Assembly: GCA_025738555.1 (NCBI GenBank)
Contig: JAOVFP010000003.1
Coordinates: 3,844,001 to 3,908,000, forward strand
From: Cyathus striatus
Taxonomy: Eukaryota; Basidiomycota; Agaricomycetes; Agaricales; Nidulariaceae
Reading direction: 5' to 3'
DNA length: 64,000 nucleotides
The notes under the pieces were generated by a model. That model saw only the letters and a list, made by a program, of their open reading frames with translations, ran no database searches and was not told the origin of the DNA. Below are positions 33,340 through 44,992 of the stretch, piece after piece; the first letter of the stretch is position 1, and each line of letters opens with the position of its first letter. The translations under genes and the position numbers were made by a program.

Positions 33340-34394
33340 CAGGGGGCAATGAAAATAGACCAACACATTTTAAACAGGTATGTGCAAATGATTGGCACAC
33401 TGAATTGTATTTCTATAGGTACTCATCCAGACATTACATATGTGGTGCATAAGTTAGCACAATTTACAAAGAGTCTGAAGGCAATGCACTGGACTGCTGT
33501 TAAAAGAATATTTCAATATCTCAAAGGTACACACCAGCATCAGCTAACTTATGGCAGTACAGAAGAAGATTGGACACATGAATTGTCAATCTATTTGGAT
33601 GCTGATTGGGCATCAAATTCACACTGTAAGTCAATCAGCAGCTACATATTCCTATTAGGAGGATACACTGTTGCCTGGAGTGCAAAGAAGCAGACAACTA
33701 CTGCTTTATCCACTGCAGAGGTGGAGTATACTGCCGCCATGTTAGATATTCTGGGTTGCACAGCTTCTTTGACAGCTGTCACTTGTCACCTGTCATACTT
33801 GACAGTTCTGTGATTGACAGATCCTTGATTGACAAATATGTGATTGACAGATTGACAGCTGTCAGTTACCTTAGTTACATGGACCTTGGTTGGGACTTTG
33901 GTAGACAGCCTCAGTATATATACACTCTGTAACTTGGTAGTTGTTAACAACAAGTTTCCTCCCCATCTGTGTCTGTGTCTGTATTAGTGTTTGTGTTTGA
34001 GTTCTTGCTTCATTATTACTCTCATTCCTCTCAACCACCCCCTCTATTCTTTGTTACTTCTGATATGCCATTCACTCATCAAAGCAGGTACTTTGGTACT
34101 GCTCTCTATTCTCAGAACTTGGAATAGACCAACCCATGCAGTCAATAATATATTTGGACAACCAGGCGGCAATTGCAATTGCTCATCACCCAGAGTTTCA
34201 CTCAAGAACCAAGCCCATCAACATATCCCTACACTTTCTATGCAATCACATCAAAGCTGGAACTCTTACACTCAAGTACATCCCATCATGCCAGAACTTA
34301 GCAGACTTGTTTATGAAAGGACTCTTGTGCCCATTACACCAAGAATTAACTTACGGAATGGGTGTAATACTCAACTCAGGGGGAGTGTTGTAGA
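33340..34394 (+). pseudogene. pol: Copia RNase H, split by a solo LTR
   Basis: Sequence resumes with the end of reverse transcriptase (LNCISIGTHPDITYVVHKLA, HWTAVKRIFQYLKGT) and passes into RNase H with YLDADWASN and LSTAEVEYTAA at 33741. Solo LTR copy 3 (33740-34065) splits it. The other half gives IYLDNQAAIAIAHHPEFHSR, HIKAGTLTLKYI and NLADLFMKGL and stops at 34392-34394. Removing the LTR and one 5 bp duplication joins EYTAA to IHSSKQVLW in frame, as expected for the family. Confidence 0.85.
33740..34065 (+). mobile_element. Solo LTR, family L, copy 3, inside copia RNase H
   Basis: This 326 bp LTR starts TGTTAGATATTCTGGG and ends TTACTTCTGATA. The flanks are CGCCA (33735-33739) and TGCCA (34066-34070), a 5 bp duplication with one change. 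It has the TGACAGCTGTCA palindrome twice or nearly so, and an extra TTGATTGACA block compared with copies 4 and 5. It is younger than the copia element that it interrupts. Confidence 0.85.
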
Positions 34395-35658
34395 GATTAG
34401 TTGAATATTACAGTACTTACATAAATGTTGGAGAACTAATATGCCTAGTGTACTTCTACCCTCTATAAAAACATTATTTCTATATTCTATATGCTACTTA
34501 CAAATGATATAATATATCTGGGTTGTAATTAGTAGCTAAGGTAGAGGTTCCGGACTGTTAGCTAGCATGGGAACGATTCGTGCTAATAAGGGACATAACT
34601 AGCCTAAGTAGGAAAGTGTCTAAGAATAGAAACACCAAGGTCAGAGCTTATTCTCAGCATCAGCAGGAAATAATTACCAGTAAGGCCAGAGATCGAGCTG
34701 AGCATGTGTCTGTTCTGATAATAGGATATTGAAGTCATATGTTATCATGTCATAGGAAAAGGCATGAGTACTTAAACTCATGGCAAATGCTGCTATCTAA
34801 CCATGCTGTACCAGTGCTGTGCATCAGCACATCATAGATGCTTGGCCAGGCCTGAGACCCAGCATTTCTGGCAGGCTGATTCAGCAGTTCCCATTTCCAT
34901 GCATCAAAGCATGTGGCATCATGCCTTCATATGGAGCATTCTTCCTGCAGGACGAGTTATTGTCCTTCACTATCTTCCCATATGGATGCATTCTTGGCAC
35001 TTGTATGTTTGTGTATTTGTGACTTACTCTGGTCCATCCCAGACGCCTGTATCCAGTCTAAATGTCTACCTTACTGCTTAGCTAATGTGTAAATTACTGT
35101 ATTTGTATCAACTATATAGTTTCTCTAGCCATAGTTCTGTATGATATTTAATAGGTAGAGTAGAGTAGTATGAGGGCAGTCTCCTGTGCCTCGAGAAATA
35201 CGATTAAGCAGTTCTGCCAGAGTATTTGTGTGAGCTAGAGATTCTGAATGTAATGAGAGTCAAAGTCCTAAGTCCGTGCTAAGTCCAAGATTAAGGAACG
35301 CGCATCAAACATGCATCAAAGCATTCGCTAAGCACACATTTCATCTTGGGTATCGGTCTTCAGTACCTTTTCATTACTTTACTTTGCCCAGAAGTGTCCT
35401 GCATCCAAGTCTTACCCACCAAGCACTTTCTTAGTGAGTGTACATAGTGTGAGTGAAATTACTTATATTTTAATTTATACTACATTGTGCTAAACTAGGT
35501 ACTTTAGAACATATGAGAATAGTATGGAATGATCTAGATAACATATTCAAGTACACAGTAGATAGTTCTAGTTAGTTACTAGACACACATATAAGCTGCT
35601 AGATATTCAATACATATCTTAGTATTTTACCCCCCTCTTTATTGCACCAACTGCTATA
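34386..35658 (+). repeat. Copia right LTR, split by a 1069 bp insertion
   Basis: The LTR starts at 34386 after a purine tract, is interrupted after GGAGAAC at 34436, and resumes ATATGAGAATAG at 35511 to end CTGCTATA at 35658. Compared with the left LTR it has only scattered substitutions, for example TTTTACCCCCC against TTTTATCCCCC. Confidence 0.85.
34437..35505. mobile_element. 1069 bp insertion of unknown class in the copia right LTR
   Basis: It is flanked by AGAAC at 34432-34436 and 35506-35510, and the left LTR gives the empty site. It starts TAATATGCCTAGTG and ends CTAAACTAGGTACTTT, with a TATA-like CTATAAAAAC near 34464. There is no long coding frame. A 5 bp duplication suits an LTR-type element, but the ends are not TG...CA, so the class is open. 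Confidence 0.6.
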
Positions 35659-35829
35659 GAACCACATCTTGTCACAGTTTTCAAATTAAAATTTTGAGTT
35701 TTCTGCCTGGTACACATTCTTATAAAAAAATTATGTATATATATACAGCAATTTCGGACATTGCCTTAAATATTTAGCCCAATCAAGAATGAAACACAGT
35801 CATAAAAACTGAAATAGTGAAAAAGTAGC

Positions 35830-37969
35830 AGTAATTTACACTCCCCCAAGAGGTCTGTACGGATCTGTACGGATCCGCACGGATCCGTACGGAATCCGCA
35901 CGGAATCCGAAAATTCCGTACGGATCCGTGCGGATTCCGTGCGGATCCGTACAGACCCGTACAGACCTGTATAGATACCATACAGAATTTATATAGTAGC
36001 TATTATTATTATTAGAGGTGATTATTCTATATGGATTCTGTGTGGATTTATGCATTGCTGCCTTGTCACACATGTCAAGTATAACCCTAGGTGAAAAGTG
36101 TCACCCTATACAAAATCCATGATACACTCAATATATAGTATCATTCTCAATGCATAGTATCGCACTTAATGCATAGTGTTATGCTTAATGTATAGTGTCA
36201 CACTCAACACTTAGTGTCACGCTTAATGCAGAGTGTCACACTCATCACTTAGTGTTATGCTTAATGCATAGTGTCACACTCAATACTTAGTGTCATGCTT
36301 AATGTATAGTGTTATGTTTAATGTATAGTGACACACTTAATGCATAGTGTCATGTTTAATGTATAGTGTGACACTCAACGCTTAGTGTCACACTCAATGC
36401 TTAGTGTCACACTTAATGCATAGTGTCATGTTTAATGTATAGTGTCACACTCAACGCTTAGTATCACACTCAACGCTTAGTGTCACACTCAACACTTAGT
36501 GTCACACTCAATGCTTAGTGTCACACTCAACACTTAGTGTCACACTCAATGCTTAGTGTCACACTCAACACTTAGTGTCACACTCAATGCTTAGTGTCAC
36601 ACTTAATGCATAGTGTCATGTTTAATGTATAGTGTGACACTCAACGCTTAGTGTCACACTCAACGCTTAGTGTCACACTCAACGCTTAGTGTCACACTCA
36701 ACACTTAGTGTCACACTCAACACTTAGTGTCACACTCAACACTTAGTGTCACACTCAACACTTAGTGTCACACTCAATACTTAGTGTCACACTCAATACT
36801 TAGTGTCACGCTTAGTTGCATGAAACACTTAGTGTCACGCTTAGTCACACTCAACACCTAGTGTCACACTCAATGTTTAGTGTCACACTCACCACTTAGT
36901 GTCACGCTTAGTCACACTCAACACCTAGTGTCATGCTTAATGCATAGTGTCATGTTTAATGTATAGTGTCACACTCAATGTTTAGTGTCACACTCACCAC
37001 TTAGTGCCACACTTAGTCACACTCAACACCTAGTGTCACGCTTAATGCATAGTGTCATGTTTAATGTATAGTGTCACACTCAATGTTTAGTGTCACACTC
37101 AACGCTTAGTGTCACGCTTAGTCACACTCAACACCTAGTGTCACGCTTAATGCATAGTGTCACACTCAACACCTAGTATCACACTCAACACCTAGTGTCA
37201 CGTTTATAGTGTCACATTTAACATATAGTGTCACACTCAACATCTAGTATCACACTCAACACCTAGTGTCACGCTTATAGTGTCACATTTAATGTATAGT
37301 GTCACACTCAACACCTAGTATCATACTCAACACCTAGTGTCACGCTTATAGTGTCACATTTAATGTATAGTGTCACACTCAACACCTAGTATCACACTCA
37401 ACACCTAGTGTCACGCTTATAGTGTCACATTTAACGTATAGTGTCACACTCAACACCTAGTATCACACTCAACACCTAGTGTCACGCTTATAGTGTCACA
37501 TTTAACGTATAGTGTCACACTCAACACCTAGTATCACACTCAACACCTAGTGTCACGCTTATAGTGTCACATTTAACGTATAGTGTCACACTCAACACCT
37601 AGTATCACACTCAACACCTAGTGTCACGCTTATAGTGTCACATTTAACGTATAGTGTCACACTCAACACCTAGTATCATGCTTAATGCAGTGTGTCACAT
37701 GCAAGAAAATAAGTGTAATAAAATTCTGTACAGATTCTGTACAGAATCTGTACAGAATTTTCAGGTCTGTAATGCGGAATTCCGAGGAATTCTGCGTAAT
37801 CCGTACGGAATTTTCGAAATCTGTGCGGAATCTGTACAGACCCAAAAAAACCTCTGCCAAAATGAAAAAAATCTGTGCAGATTCCGCACGGATTCCGAAA
37901 ATTCCGTACGGATTCCGCACGGATTCCGCGCGGATCCGTACAGAACACATGGCTAAGTGTAAAGAGCTC
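35830..37969. mobile_element. Satellite-bearing TIR element E2 (TTTACAC family), longest copy
   Basis: The left end CAGTAATTTACACTCCCCC and the right end (reverse complement GAGCTCTTTACACTTAGCC) are flanked by a perfect 8 bp duplication AAAAGTAG (35822-35829 and 37970-37977). The outer arms carry many copies of ACGGATCCGTACGG-type motifs with intact CpG sites. The centre (about 36110-37690) is an array of about 20 bp units alternating GTGTCACACTCAACACTTA, GTGTCACGCTTAATGCATA and related forms. The right part shows a higher-order repeat of about 60 bp. No transposase is encoded. E1 is its older relative. Confidence 0.88.
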
Positions 37970-38258
37970 AAAAGTAGCAACTTTGATGGGGTTAGCACAT
38001 GACACTTATTCATCACCTCTTGATCCCACCCAAACTCATGTGTGTGAACCTTTGTGACATCTGTGACATTATTGTATCAAGTCATGTTTTTGGCTGAAAA
38101 GTGATCCTCTCAGCAATCAGCTTTGCATATATGTTTGCACATACAATTCTACCTCAAAAGTTTGTATTTGCTGTCCTAATATATTCTAAATTATGTTTAT
38201 GAACTTTTTTCAAAAGAATATCATGTACACATTTCATAATTTGTTACTTTCTATCAGG

Positions 38259-38712
38259 TGTGTTAAGGAATGCCATAACACTGTAATATACCCTTAAAAC
38301 ACTCAATGATCACTTATGATTACTATTGTATCTAGTAATAGGTGAGTATGCTCTTGAAATACTTAATGATCACCTATAATCACCTAAATAATCATTAGTA
38401 TGAATAATAAGCAAATTCTCTATTGGAATACTTAATGATCACTTATGATCACCATTAGATCTAGTAACAATAAATGAATATTCCTTTGAAACACTTAATG
38501 ATCACTTATGATCATCTGAACAATTATTAGTACAAATAATCAGCTAATATCCCATTGAAACATTCATTGATCACTTATGATCACCATTAGATATAGTATT
38601 AATAGGTGAATAAGGCTTTAAAAAGGCCTAATAATCAGGGTAATAATTGTTTATAATCATGGCAATCATAAAATGCTATATTTTTATGATCACTTTGTCT
38701 AACACCACTCAT
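38259..38712. repeat. TGATCAC-rich array with transposon-like ends
   Basis: The left edge GTGTGTTAAGGAATGCCATAAC matches the reverse complement of the end at 27292. The right edge has CTAACACCACTCATG at about 38698-38712, like the CATRAGTG termini. In between are five diverged repeats of TTAATGATCACTTATGATCACC. The ends do not mirror each other, so it may be two joined fragments. Solo LTR copy 4 follows directly. Confidence 0.45.
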
Positions 38713-38717
38713 GGTAC

Positions 38718-39016
38718 TGTCAGAAGTAACAAAGAATAAAGAGGGTGATGGAGGATAATGAAGGGCAAAGAGGGTAATAGTGGAGCAAAGACTCAGACAC
38801 AAATACAGATACAGACACAAGATGGGGAGGAAACTTATTTCAACTACCAAGTTACAGAGTGTATATATATACTGAGGCTATCTACCAAAGTCCCAACCAA
38901 GGTCCATGTAACTAAGATAACTGACAGCTGTCAATCTGTCAATCACAGAACTGTCAAGTATGACAGGTGACAAGTGACAGCTGTCAAAGAAGCTGTGCAA
39001 CCCAGAATATCTAACA
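38718..39016 (-). mobile_element. Solo LTR, family L, copy 4
   Basis: This 299 bp LTR has TGTCAGAAG and ATCTAACA ends with the perfect duplication GGTAC (38713-38717 and 39017-39021). Sequence order matches copies 2, 3 and 5, including TGACAGCTGTCA. Confidence 0.88.
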
Positions 39017-39335
39017 GGTACATGTAATTTTATTTATATTGATAATCTGCAACTATGTATTATCATTATAAATAGTAAATGATATAATAAGAGAAGTTAT
39101 TATTGGCTGGTACTGGTTTTTGTTTACAATTTAGTTCTCCACACTAAAATCATATATATATAACCCAAATATAATGAGATGCACATACATACATTAGAGA
39201 ATAATAAAACCACTTAGCTGCTAGAATTTTTATTTAATGCTAATTTCCATTGATGTAATAACATATATATAATTGATACTCTGGTTGTACATCATTCCAC
39301 TCCTAATATAACTACTTAGAACTTACTAACCCTAG

Positions 39336-41129
39336 AGTGGTGTTAGCCAGAATGATCATAAAAGTGTAGTGTTTTATGATTGCGGCAATCATCTATCTCA
39401 TGATTGCCTGTTTCTAATGTAACTACTATATGCCTATTACAATTATAAATGGTGATCATATGCAATCATTGGTTAGTTTGAAGTGTATATTACTATTGTA
39501 GACCTATTATAAATGGTGATCATATGCAATCATTGGTTAATATGAAGTGTATATTACTATTGTAGGCCTATTATAAATGGTGATTATATGCAATCATTGG
39601 TTAGTTTGAAGTGTATATTACTACTGTAGGCCTATTATAAATGGTGATTTGTCACATCATTCCTGCACTCCACATACTTCCCACGCACTACATTTGTCAC
39701 ACATCCACACACATCACATTTGTCACATCATTCCCGCGCTTCACATATTTCCCACGCATTTCGTTTGTCACGCATCCACGTGTGTCACGTTTGTCACATC
39801 ATTCCCATGCTCCATATATTTCCTGCGCATTACATTTGTCATGCATCTGCATGGGGAAATATGTGAAGCGCGGGAATGATGTGACAAATGTGATGTGCAC
39901 GGATGCATGACAAATGTAATGTGCAGGAAATATGTGGAGCGCGGGAATGATGTGACAAGTGTGATGCGTGTGATGCACGAGAAATATATGGAGCGCGTGA
40001 ATGATGTGACACATGTGACGCACGCGGATGCGTGACAAATGTAATGCGCAGGAAATATATGGAGCGCAGGAATGATGTGACAAACGTGACACGCGTGGAT
40101 GTGTGACAAACGAAATGCGCGGGAAATATGTGAAGCGCAGGAATGATGTGACAAATGTGATGCGTGTGGATGTGTGACAAATGTAGTGCGTGGGAAGTAT
40201 GTGGAGTGCAGGAATGATGTGACAAATCACCATTTATAATAGGCCTACAGTAGTAATATACACTTCAAACTAACCAATGATTGCATATGATCACCATTTA
40301 TAATAGGCCTACAATAGTAATATACACTTCATATTAACCAATGATTGCATATGATCACCATTTATAATAGGTCTACAATAGTAATATACACTTCATATTA
40401 ACCAATGATTGCATATGATTACCATTTATAATAGGTCTATAGTAGTAATATACACTTCAAGTTAACTAATGATTGCATATGATCACCATTTATAATAGGC
40501 CTACAATAGTAATATACACTTCAAATTAACCAATGATTGCATATGATCACCATTTATAATAGGTCTATAGTAGTAATATACACTTCAAGTTAACCAATGA
40601 TTGCATATGATCACCATTTATAATAGGTCTATAGTAGTAATATACACTTCAAGTTAACCAATGATTGCATATGATCACCATTTATAATTGTAATAGGCAT
40701 GCATGACAAATGTAATGCGTGGGAAATATGTGGAGCGCGGGAATAATGTGACAAGTGTGACGCGTGTGATGCACGAGAAATATATGGAGCGTGTGAATGA
40801 TGTGACACATGTGACACATGTGGATGTGTGACAAATGTAGTGCGCGGGAAGTATGTGGAGTGCAGGAATGATGTGACAAATCACCATTTACAATAGGCCT
40901 ACAGTAGTAATATACACTTCAAATTAACCAATGATTGCATATGATCACCATTTATAATAGGTCTACAATAGTAATATACACTTCAAACTAACCAATGATT
41001 GCATATGATCACCATTTATAATTGTAATAGGCATATAGTAGTTACATTAGAAACTGGCAATCATGAGATAGATGATTGCCACAATCATAAAACACTACAC
41101 TTTTATGATCATTCTGGCTAACACTCATG
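39336..41129. mobile_element. Palindromic satellite element D (CATRAGTGYYAGCC group)
   Basis: The left end is AGTGGTGTTAGCCAGAATG; the right end, reverse-complemented, is CATGAGTGTTAGCCAGAATG. It is flanked by a perfect 8 bp duplication AACCCTAG (39328-39335 and 41130-41137). Arms contain tandem units of about 63 bp (ATTGCATATGATCACCATTT, ATAATAGGCCTACAATAG, TAATATACACTTCA). Two inner blocks (about 39640-40230 and 40690-40880) carry inverted GTGACAAATGTGATGCG and TGTGGAGCGCGGGAATG repeats with many CpG sites. His-rich open frames in both directions are by-products. No transposase is present. Confidence 0.85.
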
Positions 41130-42144
41130 AACCCTAGTTTCCATTTTCTAATATAACCTAACTGTATATTTCTTTGACACAATCTGTATTACATGTTTGT
41201 ACTTAAATATCACTAATAGCATAAAATACTATATAATTTAGAGTTGATAATAAAACTCAGTACTTATTCTTAAGAACATATGATCAAATAGCAAGGAGTT
41301 TACATGAAATGATTTGGTTAACTATAGTTGTATTTGGGAGAATATTAGAAACACTAATTAGAAGAGAGTAAGTACTGGTGTAACCCAAAGAGTGTTTTAA
41401 GAAAAATAACAATGGCATTAGATTAGCTGGTAGAGATTAGCTGTTAAAGTTGAATTTATAAGTGAACAAAAGTAATCATTGAATGATACTATAAGCATTG
41501 GTAGACATAATTACTATTAAAGTGAGCATAACAACCATGATTATCACAGTTATGCCTGTCACAATTTTCACAAACATCACACCTTTTTATCTGTCACACC
41601 TGTCACGCTCTTCCTATATGTCACACATGTCACACCTTTATTATCTGTCACATCTGCCATGCTCTTCCCATATGTCACACCTTTCCTATATATCACATAA
41701 ATGTAATGCCCTTCTCATGTGTCACACCTGTTACATCTTTCTTACATGTTTCATTTGTTACATTTTCTCATGTTTCACACCTGTCACACCTTTGTGATAT
41801 ATAACAAATATGAAGCAAAAACATAGCAAGTACTACAACAAGTTGAAGTAAGCATGAAAGTGCAAAAAAAATATGAAGCAAATTCTACAACTGAATAAAG
41901 CAAACATGAAGTAGTTTTGAAGCATGTACAATATATATGAAGCAAGTACTGCAACATGTTGAAACAATCATGAAGCAATTTCTATAACAGAATGAAGCAA
42001 ATTTGAAGCATGTACAGGAAATACATGAAGCAAGTTCTGCAACAGAATGAAGCAAACATAAAGCAAATACTGCAATGGGTTGAAGCAATTTTGAAGTATG
42101 TACAGGATATATATGAAGCAAGTACTGCAACAAGTTGAAGCAAG

Positions 42145-43435
42145 CTGTATGTGTCACTCCCACACACATCTCAACTGACTATCAACTGACTATCAACTGA
42201 CTCTCATCTGACTCTCAACTAAGTCTCAGAAGTCAGGTTAGACTCTCATCTAACTGTCATTTGACTCTCAACTGAGTCTCAAAAGTGAACTGAGAGTCTC
42301 ATTAGAGTCAATTGAAAGTCAGTTGAGACCTGAAATTAGTATTGGGCTTAGCTTGGATTCTTACCTGACTCTTACCTGACTCTTACCTAACTCTATGTGT
42401 GACATGTTGGAAAAAGCATGACATGTTGGAAAATATTGGAAAAAGTGTGACATGTTGAAAAATGTTGGGAATAGTGTGACATGCTGGAAAATGTCGGAAA
42501 AGCGTGACATGTTGGAAAATGTTGGAAAAGCGTGACATGTATGACAAGTGTGGGAAAAATGTGACATGTTTGGAAAACTGTCACATATCATAACCATTAC
42601 ACTTGCCACACTTTTCCAACATGTCACACTTTTCCCACGCTTGTCACACATGTCACGCTTTTTCCAACATTTTCCAATATGTTACACTTTCACACATGTG
42701 TGACAATAGAGTCTAGGTATAGCTTAGTTTCCCAGCATATCATACTTTTCCAGCATGTCACACATTTTTCAACATGTCACACATGTCACACTTTTTCCAG
42801 CTTTTTCCAACATTTTCCAGCATGTCACGCTTTTCTCAACATTTTCCAACATGTCACACTTTTCGAACATGTCACGCTTTTCCAGCATGTCACACATGTC
42901 ACAATGTGTGACATGTGTGACATGTGTGAGGACTGTGGGAAACTATAGTCTAGGTAAGTGTGATAACTGTGCACACTTGTACTAGTGTGTCATTCAGGAA
43001 GTCCACTTTTTTCAACATGTCACACATGTCACACATTGTGACATGTGTAATGACTGTGGGAAACTATAGTGATTAGGTGGAATCTACATGGAGTCTATTT
43101 TACACTAATAACTCATACAAATTTAATTGATAGTCAGATGATAGTCAGGTGAAATTGTATCAATCAACTCTCAGATTAGTATCTGATACCAGATTGAATA
43201 AGAGTAAGCTAATAGTAAGGTGAGACTAAGGTGAGACTAGCAATATTCTAATTTTGTACATAATTATAATCTGACTATCAACTGACTCTCACCTGACTCT
43301 CAAAACTCTCACCTGACTCTCACCTGACTCTCAACTAAGTCTCATCTTACTATCAATCTACTCTCTGATACTATCAACTGACTCTCAACTGACTCTCTGA
43401 TAGTCAGTTGAAACATGTGGCTAAGTGTATCAACC
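42145..43435. mobile_element. Foldback element F2 with 10 bp target duplication
   Basis: The left end is CTGTATGTGTCACTCCC and the right end GGCTAAGTGTATCAACC, with TTGAAGCAAG on both sides (42135-42144 and 43436-43445). It is F1 in reverse, 1291 against 1292 bp, with the same outer ACTGACTCTCA arms and inner GTGACATGTTGGAAAA arrays. It is inserted in the GAAGCA array of element G, so it is younger than G. Confidence 0.85.
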
Positions 43436-43899
43436 TTGAAGCAAGCATGATGCAAAACTGCAACAGGGTGAAGCATTTATAAAACAATTCCTACAACAGA
43501 ATGAAGCAATTATGAAGTAACTACTGCAGCAGGTTAAAGCAATTCTGAAGCATGTACAGGAAATATATGAAGCAAGTTCTGCAACAGGTTGAAGCAAACA
43601 TGAAGCAAATACTGCAATGAGTTGAAGCAATATTGAAGCAATTCCTACAACAGGGTGAAGCAAATATGAAGCAAATACTGCAATGGGTTGAAGCAATGGT
43701 GAAGCAAATATGAAGCAAATACTGCAACAGGTTGAAGCAAATTGAAGCATGTACAGGAAATATATGAAGCAAGTTCTGCAACAGGATGAAGCAAATATGA
43801 AGCAAATACTGCAATGGGTTGAAGCAATGTTGAAGCATGTACAGGATATATATGAAGCAAGTTCAGCAACAGGTTGAAGCAAGCATGATGCAAATACTA

Positions 43900-44992
43900 C
43901 AGTTGGGGACACTTAGAAGCAGCAAATCTCTGTACAGCCTGATTGTGATTTTTCCATGACAAACCAACTTCAGATTTGGAATCAGGGACCTCAAAATAGC
44001 CCAAAAAGATACATTTGAAGAAATTCCCACGAGTTTTTATGGTGGCCAAAATTTTTGGGCCAAAAAATGAATTGTGTGTACCCTTTTTGGCACTTCTGGG
44101 AGCTGATTTCAAGTCAAAATTTTATAATATATAGCATTTATTTACATGTATACCTAAAATAAATACTGTACCATTCTGTATGGAGGCAATGGTCATGTAT
44201 CACAGTGGGGAGTGTGACATAAAGGTTTGAATGTTCAAGAAAAGGTAGAAAATGCCAGAAAAAGCGAAATACATTCTCTAGCCTTGCTACTTCATTGTAT
44301 TGAATTGATTTACTATAAGTACTGGCCAAAATATATACTGAAGATTGTGTAAAGGTGTTCATAGGCTGGGTTGTGTTGCTAACTCTAACAATTGACATGC
44401 ATAACTCTTGGTTACTAAGCTCAAGTCTAAAATTTAATGCCACACTTGGGGCTCTGTTGCATCCATACAGAATGATACATATAGTTAAGGCTGTAAAACT
44501 ACAAATAAAAAGGTTTCAAAAGTATAAACACTAAACTACTAAGTATATCATGTCAATGAAATGTACAGAAGTTGTATGAAAGGCAACATTGTGACATTAT
44601 ATGATGTCATATATTGATGTATTACATGATGTGATTGATTGCATCTGTTTGAAATCTGTTTGTTCCCACTGTGGTTTGTCAGCAAATGTATAGGTTAATC
44701 ATTTATTTTTGAGCCACTCACTATTACTGAAGTGCCTAATATGTGAATTTCAGTAAGGGGATGGATAAAAGGAGAGAATGGCGCTTTTTTGGAGATTTTT
44801 CATAATTATTTTATGGTGGCCAAATTTTTTTGGCCAAAAAAAATCAAAATCTATTTTTTGGAAGAATGGCTTGACGAAATTGGCTGAAACTTATATCAGT
44901 CAAAAGCTCTTTCAAAGATCTTTCATTCCCGAGGCATTCCGAGGCCAGAAAAAATCACTCATTTTTTTGCTGGTTCTAAGTGTCCCCAACTG
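43900..44992. mobile_element. Tc1/mariner-type non-autonomous element
   Basis: The ends are CAGTTGGGGACACTTAGAA and, reverse-complemented, CAGTTGGGGACACTTAGAA, flanked by TA on both sides (43898-43899 and 44993-44994). A longer inverted similarity includes the GGCCAAAAAAATT and TATGGTGGCCAAA blocks. A TA duplication and CAGT-type ends fit the Tc1/mariner superfamily. The 1093 bp interior has no transposase frame. It lies in the GAAGCA array of element G, and the flanking array joins cleanly when it is removed. Confidence 0.8.

Larger units (their letters stand above)
27447..35658 (+). mobile_element. Ty1/copia retrotransposon, near complete, with four nested insertions
   Basis: The element is bounded by a perfect 5 bp duplication GAACC (27442-27446 and 35659-35663). 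It has a 199 bp left LTR (27447-27645), a primer-binding site GGTTATGGGCCC, one gag-pol frame, a purine-rich CAGGGGGAG and a right LTR from 34386. Four later insertions with their own duplications lie in it: 29816-31107, 33051-33334, 33740-34065 and 34437-35505. When these are subtracted the frame phase is conserved from 28341 to 34394 with only four premature stops. It is the best-preserved retrotransposon in the window. Confidence 0.88.

Noticed and set aside
36110..37690. CRISPR array
   Set aside because: Units of about 20 bp are contiguous and vary throughout; there are no constant repeats with unique spacers, and the context is eukaryotic transposons.
39641..40879. Long His/Ser/Cys-rich open frames on both strands, looking like zinc-finger or histidine-rich proteins
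   Set aside because: They are by-products of GTGACA and GTGATGCG arrays; frames are open in several phases at once and have no non-repeat sequence. The same applies to the frames at 26700-27204, 30155-30849, 41498-42948, 46836-47515 and 50751-52938.
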